Assembly: GCA_018711415.1 (NCBI GenBank)
Contig: DVIJ01000002.1
Coordinates: 1 to 11,638 of the forward strand
Direction of reading: 5' to 3'
DNA length: 11,638 bases
Source of the DNA: Scatomorpha merdavium
GTDB lineage: Bacteria > Bacillota > Clostridia > Oscillospirales > Oscillospiraceae
The position numbers were made by a program, and so were the translations under genes. Shown here in pieces: positions 6,817 through 11,638 of the stretch. Every line of letters begins with the position of its first letter. Position 1 is the first letter of the stretch. The notes beneath the pieces were generated by a model that ran no database searches, had not been told where the DNA came from, and saw only the letters and a program-made list of their open reading frames with translations.

Positions 6817-8037
6817 ATGCAGATCTACGAGGAACTCAGGGCGCGCGGGCTTATCGCGCAGGTGACGGACGAGGAAGAGATACGCGAGCTCGTGAACGCG
6901 GGCAAGGCGACGTTCTATATCGGCTTCGACGCAACGGCGGACAGCCTGCACATCGGCCACTTCATGGCGCTGAATCTCATGCGCCGGCTCCAGCTGGCGG
7001 GCAACAGGCCGATAGCGCTGCTAGGCGGCGGCACGACGATGGTGGGCGACCCCTCCGGCAGGACTGATATGCGCCAGATGCTGACGCAGGAGAAGATCCA
7101 GGAGAACGCCGCGAAGTTCAAGGTCCAGATGGCGAAGTTCATAGACTTCTCCGAGGGCAAGGCGCTCATGCTCGACAACGCGGATTGGCTGCTGGGCCTC
7201 AACTATATCGAGCTGCTGCGCGACGTGGGCGCGCACTTCTCCGTGAATAACATGCTGAGGGCCGAATGCTATAAGCAGAGGATGGAGAAGGGCCTGAGCT
7301 TCCTCGAGTTCAACTATATGATCATGCAGTCCTACGACTTCTACCACATGTTCAAGGAGTATAACTGCGTGATGCAGTGCGGCGGGGACGACCAGTGGTC
7401 CAACATCCTGGGCGGCACGGAGCTCATCCGGCGCAAGCTGGGCAAGAACGCCTACGGCATGACGATAACCCTGCTGCTGACTAGCGAGGGCAAGAAGATG
7501 GGCAAGACTCAGTCCGGCGCCGTGTGGCTGGACCCGAACAAGACGAGCCCCTTCGAGTTCTACCAGTACTGGCGCAACATAGACGACGCGGACGTCATAA
7601 ACTGCCTGCGGAAGATGACCTTCCTGCCCCTGGAGCAGATAGACGAGATGTCGAAGTGGAAGGACGCGCAGCTCAACGAGGCCAAGGAGATCCTGGCGAC
7701 GGAGCTCACTGCCCTCGTCCACGGCGAGGAGGAGGCCCAGAAGGCCAAGGCCGGCGCCCGCGCGATCTTCGGCGGCGGCGGCACGGAGCACATGCCCGAG
7801 ACTGAGATAACAGCAGAGGACCTCACGGACGGCGCTGCGGATATCCTCACGCTGCTGGTAAAGACCGGCCTGTGCAGCTCGAAGAGCGACGCCAGGCGCA
7901 ACGTCCAGCAGGGCGGCGTCACCGCGAACGACGAAAAGGTGGACGACATCGCAAAGACCTTCACCGAGGCCGAGCTCAAGTCCGGCGTGGTCCTGCGCCG
8001 CGGCAAGAAGAACTTCAACAAGGCCATAATGAAATAA
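6817..8037 (+). CDS. tyrS: Tyrosyl-tRNA synthetase
   Basis: TyrS attaches tyrosine to tRNA-Tyr. The protein is 406 residues. Tyr34, Gly36, Asp38 and the HIGH box (45-48) are numbered exactly as in the Geobacillus stearothermophilus enzyme. It also shows GDPSGRT (77-83), YMIMQSYDF (167-175, tyrosine pocket), GGDDQWSNI (189-197), the KMSKS-equivalent KMGKT (227-231) and a C-terminal S4 RNA-binding domain (about 340-406). The reading frame is open back to 6745 inside the upstream gene. ATG 6817 is preferred because AAAGGGGA (6802-6809) sits 7 nt before it and the protein then aligns with the family start. Only 35 nt separate it from the upstream gene, leaving no room for a tyrosine T-box leader. 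Two hairpins after the stop end the + strand run. Confidence 0.96.
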   Translation: MQIYEELRARGLIAQVTDEEEIRELVNAGKATFYIGFDATADSLHIGHFMALNLMRRLQLAGNRPIALLGGGTTMVGDPSGRTDMRQMLTQEKIQENAAKFKVQMAKFIDFSEGKALMLDNADWLLGLNYIELLRDVGAHFSVNNMLRAECYKQRMEKGLSFLEFNYMIMQSYDFYHMFKEYNCVMQCGGDDQWSNILGGTELIRRKLGKNAYGMTITLLLTSEGKKMGKTQSGAVWLDPNKTSPFEFYQYWRNIDDADVINCLRKMTFLPLEQIDEMSKWKDAQLNEAKEILATELTALVHGEEEAQKAKAGARAIFGGGGTEHMPETEITAEDLTDGAADILTLLVKTGLCSSKSDARRNVQQGGVTANDEKVDDIAKTFTEAELKSGVVLRRGKKNFNKAIMK

Positions 8038-8053
8038 GCGCGGAAGCCGCGCT
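8037..8053 (+). repeat. Small hairpin at the tyrS stop codon
   Basis: A 7-bp perfect stem (AGCGCGG 8037-8043 with CCGCGCT 8047-8053) and a 3-nt loop, starting on the last base of the tyrS stop. No T run follows, so it is more likely a 3'-end stabilising element or chance than a terminator. Confidence 0.4.
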
Positions 8054-8071
8054 CATAATGCGATAATGCCA

Positions 8072-8115
8072 TATAGCCGGCGGAGTTTTCAGGCTCCGCC
8101 GGCTATACGGGTTTT
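8072..8115 (+). terminator. Terminator after tyrS, between convergent genes
   Basis: A 14-bp perfect stem (8072-8085 with 8094-8107, TATAGCCGGCGGAG and its complement) with an 8-nt loop is followed after CGGG by TTTT (8112-8115). It lies between convergent tyrS and the aminotransferase gene and may stop transcription from both sides, though the T run favours the + strand. Confidence 0.75.
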
Positions 8116-8127
8116 GTGGGAGAGAAG

Positions 8128-9321
8128 TCAGATATCCTTTATAAACTTTTCGAGCCTGTCCAGCCCCTCCTTGATGTTCTCCATGGAGGTGGCGTAGGTC
8201 CAGCGGACGTAGTTCGGCGTGCCGAAGCCCGCGCAGGGTACGACGGCGACCATGCTCTCCTCAAGGAAGGCGGAGGCGAAATCGCTGTCGCTGGTGATGA
8301 GGTGGCCGTGCAGGGTCTTGCCCAGGAGCTCACTCACGTTCATCATGACGTAGAAGGCGCCCTCGGGCTTTATGCAGCTGACGCCCTTTATGCTGTTCAT
8401 GCGCTCATAGATATAGTCGCGCCGGGCCTGGAACACCTTGCACATCTCGTCGATGTTCTCCTGCGGCCCCGTCAGCGCCTCGATGGCGGCGTACTGGCTG
8501 ATGGTCGAGGGCGAACCGGTGGAGTGGCCGACGTAGCTGGACATGGCCTTGGCGAGCGGGAGATTGGAGGCGGAGTAGCCCAGGCGCCAGCCGGTCATGC
8601 AGTAGCACTTGGAGACGCCGTTCACGACGATGGTGCGCTCCTTGATATCCTCGCCCAGGGCGGCCACGCTGACGAACTCGCGTCCGTCGAAGAGGAGCTT
8701 GTAGTAGATCTCGTCCGCGAGTATGTAGAGGTCATGCCTGACGCAGACGTCTGCGAGGGCCTGCAGCTCCTCGCGGGAGTAGAACATGCCGCCGGGGTTC
8801 GAGGGGTTGTTGATGATGACGACCTTGGTCTTTTCCGTGACGGCGGCCTCGAGCTGTTCGGGGGTTATCTTGAAACCCTGCTCGTGGGTGGTGGTCACGA
8901 TGACGGGGACGCCGCCGAGCATGGGGACCATCTCGCCGTAGCTGAGCCAGAACGGCGCGGGGATGATGACCTCGTCGCCGATGTCCACGAGCGCGGCGAG
9001 GGCCAGGAACACGTTGTGCTTGGCGCCGCTGGCGACGACGATCTGCGTGTAGTCGTAATCGAGGCCGCAGTCGAGCTTAAGCCTTTCAGCGATGGCCTTT
9101 CTGAGCGGTATGATACCGGCGGCGGGGGTATACTTGGTGTTGTTGTCGATGATGGCCTTGATGCCGGCGAGTTTGATGTTGTCGGGGGTGTGGAAGTCGG
9201 GCTCGCCTGCGCCGAAGCCGATGACGTCCAGACCGTCGGCCTTCATTTGTTTGGCCTTGGAGTCGATGGCCATTGTGGTGGAAGCGTGTACGTTCAAAGC
9301 GGCTCTGGAAAGTGGTTTCAT
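8128..9321 (-). CDS. PLP-dependent class I aminotransferase (aspartate aminotransferase type)
   Basis: This 397-residue fold-type I enzyme resembles the AspB/Iγ group of aspartate aminotransferases, which interconvert aspartate and 2-oxoglutarate with oxaloacetate and glutamate. Visible are GFGAGEPDF (35-43), YTPAAGIIPLR (64-74), SGAKHN (98-103), NNPSNPGG (171-178, Asn174 near PLP), ADEIYYKL (202-209, Asp203 for the pyridine N), the Schiff-base lysine in VSKCYCMTGWRLGY (Lys238) and the substrate-carboxylate arginine in YVRWTYA (Arg373). The exact substrate (Asp, Phe or other) cannot be fixed from sequence. ATG at 9319-9321 has a GAGGTGAG ribosome binding site (9328-9335) with 6 nt spacing. 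It lies 32 nt downstream of a LysR-type regulator on the same strand and converges on tyrS. The cysteines on both sides of the Lys238-Tyr240 core are unusual. Confidence 0.92.
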   Translation of the reverse strand: MKPLSRAALNVHASTTMAIDSKAKQMKADGLDVIGFGAGEPDFHTPDNIKLAGIKAIIDNNTKYTPAAGIIPLRKAIAERLKLDCGLDYDYTQIVVASGAKHNVFLALAALVDIGDEVIIPAPFWLSYGEMVPMLGGVPVIVTTTHEQGFKITPEQLEAAVTEKTKVVIINNPSNPGGMFYSREELQALADVCVRHDLYILADEIYYKLLFDGREFVSVAALGEDIKERTIVVNGVSKCYCMTGWRLGYSASNLPLAKAMSSYVGHSTGSPSTISQYAAIEALTGPQENIDEMCKVFQARRDYIYERMNSIKGVSCIKPEGAFYVMMNVSELLGKTLHGHLITSDSDFASAFLEESMVAVVPCAGFGTPNYVRWTYATSMENIKEGLDRLEKFIKDI

Positions 9322-9353
9322 TATTATCTCACCTCGTATTTTGATTTCTGTTG

Positions 9354-10274
9354 TTAGGAGCTCTGCTCGACCTTTTTGAAGTGGGCCTCGAGCATTTCTA
9401 TCAGGCTGACTACGGCGGGGTTCCTGGCCCCGTCACGGCTTACAAGGTAGCCGTAGACCATCTCGAGCTTGGCCTCGAGCGGGACCGCGGCAAGTTTTTT
9501 GTTGCCCGCGCCGTAGAGCTCCGCGCGGTTCGTGAAGCCCACGGCGTTTTTCCTGCTGGATATGTAGGAAAAGCAAAGACCTTTGCTGTGCGTCCTCACG
9601 TTGACGTTCGAGGCTCCGAAGCCGGGACATGCCGCGCGCAGGAACAGCTCTTCGTTCCGGCAGAGCACGATCTCCGCGTTCTTGAGGTCCGACGCAGAGA
9701 CGCTGGCCTTGCCGGTGAGCGGCGAATTGGCCGAAACGCAGGCCAAAACGTCTGTGCGCAGGAGGGGGTGCCTCTCGTCAAGCTCGGAAAAGCGGTTTGC
9801 AAATTCTGCAACGCCGCTGGGCGAGGCGCCGTAAAGACAGATCGTATCCTGTTTTCTGGCAGGCAGACTGTAGACTTCTCTGGAAGGAAGTTCCATTATG
9901 CGCAGGCTCACGTCCGGGTCCCGCCGGCTGTAGGATTGGACGATGTGCCTCAGGACGCTCTCGGTAAAAAAAGGAGAGGCGAAGATATTGAGCACCCGGC
10001 CGCCGGCGTTATCCGAGGGCTGCTCGCGTATTTTCTGAACGGCATCTTCGTTCAAACTCAGGATCTTGGAGAAGATGTCATAGGCATTTTTCCCGGCCTG
10101 CGTCGGCAGGACGCGGTTGCTCTCGTGGTAGATGAGACGGACGCCATATTCCTTCTCCATCCGGTGCAGCGCCTGGCTCAGCCCCTGCGGGGTGATAAAG
10201 AGTTCTGCCGCCGCCTCCGATATCGTACCCAGGTCCACTGCGCGGACAAAGTATTGCATATAATTCAAATTCAC
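9354..10274 (-). CDS. LysR-type transcriptional regulator, upstream of the aminotransferase
   Basis: The 306-residue protein has a LysR winged helix-turn-helix (1-65: NLNYMQYFVRAVDLGTISEA, then AAELFITPQGLSQALHRME, then GVRLIYHESNRVLPTQAG), a linker helix (to about 90) and a periplasmic-binding-like effector domain (about 92-300). The effector is unknown. The reading frame is open to TTG 10370, but GTG 10274-10272 is chosen because AAAGGTG (10284-10290) precedes it and the protein then begins at the usual LysR position, five residues before MQYF. The stop (TAA, 9356-9354) is 32 nt from the aminotransferase start with no terminator between, so the two are probably co-transcribed, and the regulator may control its own operon. 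It is divergent from a second LysR gene, and the 199-nt gap holds two inverted repeats. Confidence 0.92.
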   Translation of the reverse strand: MNLNYMQYFVRAVDLGTISEAAAELFITPQGLSQALHRMEKEYGVRLIYHESNRVLPTQAGKNAYDIFSKILSLNEDAVQKIREQPSDNAGGRVLNIFASPFFTESVLRHIVQSYSRRDPDVSLRIMELPSREVYSLPARKQDTICLYGASPSGVAEFANRFSELDERHPLLRTDVLACVSANSPLTGKASVSASDLKNAEIVLCRNEELFLRAACPGFGASNVNVRTHSKGLCFSYISSRKNAVGFTNRAELYGAGNKKLAAVPLEAKLEMVYGYLVSRDGARNPAVVSLIEMLEAHFKKVEQSS

Positions 10275-10282
10275 CGCCAGCA

Positions 10283-10290
10283 CACCTTTC
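10283..10290 (-). promoter_or_regulatory. Ribosome binding site that decides the GTG start of the minus-strand LysR gene
   Basis: On the minus strand GAAAGGTG precedes GTG 10274 by 8 nt. No comparable site precedes the longer TTG start at 10370, and the extra 32 residues do not resemble a LysR N-terminus. Confidence 0.7.
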
Positions 10291-10317
10291 TTGTATAAGG
10301 AAAAGGCCACAAGGAAA

Positions 10318-10341
10318 CATTTTGAAAAGTTCGTCAAAATG
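10318..10341. promoter_or_regulatory. Inverted repeat, candidate operator of the minus-strand LysR gene
   Basis: Perfect 8-bp arms CATTTTGA (10318-10325) and TCAAAATG (10334-10341) flank 8 nt. The centre lies about 55 nt upstream of GTG 10274. A possible -10 (TATACA on the minus strand, 10297-10292) has no good -35; the repeat sits at and just upstream of where the -35 would be, as at activator-dependent promoters. Binding by either regulator is inference. Confidence 0.5.
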
Positions 10342-10350
10342 ACATATTGA

Positions 10351-10379
10351 TTGACTTTTATCGGAGGCAAGTTTAGTAT
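10351..10379 (+). promoter_or_regulatory. Candidate promoter for the plus-strand LysR gene
   Basis: TTGACT (10351-10356, 5 of 6) and TAGTAT (10374-10379, 4 of 6) are spaced 17 nt apart, followed by the AT-rich run TATATAAAAAAA. A start near 10386 would give a leader of about 88 nt containing the 10411-10435 palindrome. Identified by consensus only; other AT-rich -10-like strings are present. Confidence 0.4.
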
Positions 10380-10410
10380 ATATAAAAAAAGATTGAATTT
10401 GAACTACGTT

Positions 10411-10435
10411 TTTTTATATGCCAAGCATATAAAAA
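10411..10435. promoter_or_regulatory. Perfect palindrome with a LysR-box pattern
   Basis: Eleven-bp perfect arms TTTTTATATGC (10411-10421) and GCATATAAAAA (10425-10435) surround CAA. Within it, T10417 and A10429 give T-N11-A, and ATAT-N7-ATAT is symmetric, matching the usual LysR-type recognition pattern. It is 38 nt before the plus-strand LysR start. It is too AT-rich and lacks the layout of a terminator. Confidence 0.55.
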
Positions 10436-10463
10436 GTGAGCGCGAACAGAAGCAGTCTCTGCG

Positions 10464-10470
10464 GGAGGAA
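10464..10470 (+). promoter_or_regulatory. Ribosome binding site of the plus-strand LysR gene
   Basis: GGAGGAA; the GGAGG core (10464-10468) is 5 nt before ATG 10474, fixing the start. Confidence 0.8.
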
Positions 10471-10473
10471 TAA

Positions 10474-11376
10474 ATGGAATTTCGGCAATTAAAATACATC
10501 TATACGGTCTACGAATGCGGGAGCATAACGAAGGCCGCGGAGAAGCTGTTCATCTCCCAGCCCTCGCTGAGCAGCTTCATCACAAAGACGGAAAAGCAGC
10601 TCGGAGTGAAGCTGTTCGACCGCTCACAGAACAAGCTTACTCTGACCTACGCCGGTGAAAAATACATCAAGGCGGCGGAGCGCATCCTGCTCATTTACGA
10701 CCGCATGATAAAGCAGCTCGAGGACATCTCCGAGAACCGCAAGGGCCGTCTGCGAATAGGCATCCCCTGGCAAAGACTGGAATACATGGCGCCCACTCTG
10801 CTGCCCCGGCTGCACGAGGAATTCGGCTCTATCGAGGTGGACATCGTCCCCGGGAACTACAGCGTTTTGGAGGAAGCGCTGCGGAATAGAAAGGTAGATT
10901 TTATAATCGTTCCCCTGCTGAAGCCGGATGAGAACTACAGCTGCGTCGAGATACACAGGGAGAATATCTACGCCGTCACCCGGAGAGGCTACCTGAGTTC
11001 CAGCTGCCTTGTGGAGGGCAGAAGAGACTCCGTGGACCTCCGGGCGATAGCCGATATGCCGATCTTCGTGCTGCCGGAATCGTTCTCGTTCAGGCGGGTG
11101 ACGGAGGGGCTTTTTGAAATGTATGGAATAACGCCGTCGAACCTGGTGGAGTACCCCAGCCCGGGGAGCAAATTCCGGACGGCGGCCGCCGGCCAGGGCA
11201 TCGACATCGTTCTCAAGTCCAACGTGGAGATAACAAAAAGCGTGGACCCCTTGGACGTGTTCTTCATCGGGAGCCCTCCGGCGAGCGTGGGAGTCTACGC
11301 GATCTTCAGGAAGGACGCATATATCAGCGGAGTCGAAAAAAACTGCATAAGGATAATTGGGGAGCTGTTTAGCTGA
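10474..11376 (+). CDS. LysR-type transcriptional regulator (second, divergent)
   Basis: The 300-residue protein is a complete LysR-type regulator: a helix-turn-helix (1-65: MEFRQLKYIYTVYECGSITK, then AAEKLFISQPSLSSFITKTE, then QLGVKLFDRSQNKLTLTYAG), a linker helix (about 66-90) and an effector domain from RLRIGIPWQR (about 92) to the end. The effector is unknown. It is only distantly like the minus-strand LysR across the gap, so it is not a recent duplicate. The start has an excellent ribosome binding site. Its DNA is visibly less GC-rich than the housekeeping block. It may regulate itself, the divergent LysR-aminotransferase operon, or the gene that begins at 11586. A strong terminator follows 25 nt after its stop. 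Confidence 0.95.
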   Translation: MEFRQLKYIYTVYECGSITKAAEKLFISQPSLSSFITKTEKQLGVKLFDRSQNKLTLTYAGEKYIKAAERILLIYDRMIKQLEDISENRKGRLRIGIPWQRLEYMAPTLLPRLHEEFGSIEVDIVPGNYSVLEEALRNRKVDFIIVPLLKPDENYSCVEIHRENIYAVTRRGYLSSSCLVEGRRDSVDLRAIADMPIFVLPESFSFRRVTEGLFEMYGITPSNLVEYPSPGSKFRTAAAGQGIDIVLKSNVEITKSVDPLDVFFIGSPPASVGVYAIFRKDAYISGVEKNCIRIIGELFS

Positions 11377-11401
11377 ATGTTTAAAATACGAATATACGCA
11401 G

Positions 11402-11435
11402 AGAAATCGCCGACCCGGCAGGGTCGGCGATTTCT
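11402..11435 (+). terminator. Terminator after the plus-strand LysR gene
   Basis: A 15-bp perfect stem (AGAAATCGCCGACCC 11402-11416 and its complement 11421-11435) with a GGCA tetraloop. The U-rich end is inside the 3' arm (GATTTCT) and only weakly continued (AATTA), so strength is uncertain. It could act in both directions. Confidence 0.75.
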
Positions 11436-11585
11436 AATTATGTCAGAAGAAGTAAAAACGCGTCGCATATTTTCAGGACGATAAACTCCGCGTTGATTGT
11501 TGAGGCTGAGATTAACTAGTAAGATTCCATCAGAAGGGCCGAGGCATAGGCTGAGTTTTGCACATGAAAGGAGAGGTGACGCGCT
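11436..11585. other. AT-rich intergenic leader upstream of the last gene
   Basis: About 150 nt with no credible gene. TTGTTG (11497-11502) and TAAGAT (11520-11525) are 17 nt apart but match the consensus poorly, so a promoter here is only a possibility. Confidence 0.4.
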
Positions 11586-11638
11586 TTGCTTGAGAAAGTC
11601 ATTTATTATGACAAAAGGCCGCCGCACATTGAGAAACT
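11586..11638 (+). CDS. Start of an unidentified gene, cut by the window edge
   Basis: A TTG at 11586 opens a frame that runs to the edge and reads MLEKVIYYDKRPPHIEK. It is preceded by GGAGAGGTGA (11570-11579), a strong Shine-Dalgarno stretch at suitable spacing. GTG 11576 in the other frame stops after a few codons, and ATG 11608 is about 30 nt from the binding site, so TTG is favoured. Seventeen residues are too few to recognise a family. It follows the LysR gene on the same strand after a terminator, so it is a plausible target of that regulator. Confidence 0.5.
   Translation, partial: MLEKVIYYDKRPPHIEK

Noticed and set aside
8116..9357. 413-residue plus-strand frame opposite the aminotransferase
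   Set aside because: The minus strand encodes a full aminotransferase with all catalytic motifs; the plus frame has repetitive Gly/Val/Asp/His content and no domain.
10275..10370. N-terminal extension of the minus-strand LysR to TTG 10370
   Set aside because: The extra 32 residues do not match a LysR start, and the GTG at 10274 has its own ribosome binding site at good spacing.
11295..11627. 110-residue minus-strand frame at the right end
   Set aside because: It overlaps the end of the LysR gene and runs through the 15-bp terminator stem, and it resembles no known protein.
1..11638. Mobile element, CRISPR array, tRNA or a new multi-gene system
   Set aside because: No transposase, integrase, spaced direct repeats, tRNA cloverleaf or unexplained gene cluster could be seen; nearly every long stretch is a recognisable gene.

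Overview
The window looks like chromosomal DNA from a GC-rich member of the Clostridia (Bacillota). The order ispA, dxs, tlyA, nadK, argR, recN is the familiar clostridial arrangement. ArgR, a small cysteine-rich C_GCAxxG_C_C protein and strong AGGAGG-type ribosome binding sites fit the same group. Frequent ATA and AGG codons inside very GC-rich genes suggest an Oscillospirales-like gut lineage, but this is inference; no rRNA or other taxonomic marker is present.

Layout. Bases 1-578 are the 3' part of ispA (polyprenyl diphosphate synthase), followed by an intrinsic terminator. The -35 of a candidate promoter for dxs lies in that terminator's loop. dxs, tlyA and nadK (714-4182) are packed with 4-nt and 1-nt overlaps. 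argR (4239) and recN (4711) follow with short gaps. Then come a C_GCAxxG_C_C family protein (6392) and tyrS (6817-8037). All of these are on the + strand and may be largely read through as one long run. Two hairpins end it at 8037-8107.

On the minus strand, facing tyrS, lie a class I PLP aminotransferase (aspartate aminotransferase type, 8128-9321) and, 32 nt upstream of it, a LysR-type regulator (9354-10274). These two form an apparent operon. A 199-nt AT-rich divergent region with two perfect inverted repeats separates this regulator from a second LysR-type regulator on the + strand (10474-11376). That gene ends at a 15-bp perfect terminator stem (11402-11435). The last bases (from 11586) appear to start a further + strand gene, cut by the window edge.

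How the genes fit together. IspA and Dxs belong to isoprenoid supply (Dxs makes DXP for the MEP pathway; IspA elongates prenyl chains). TlyA methylates rRNA, NadK makes NADP, ArgR senses arginine, RecN repairs double-strand breaks, and TyrS charges tRNA-Tyr. This is housekeeping content kept together by conserved order rather than by one pathway. The part from about 8.1 kb on is more accessory: two regulators of unknown effector and an aminotransferase.

I found no mobile element, CRISPR array, tRNA, rRNA or clear novel defence or biosynthetic system. The observations most worth checking are the regulatory architecture at the dxs start and the divergent LysR control region.
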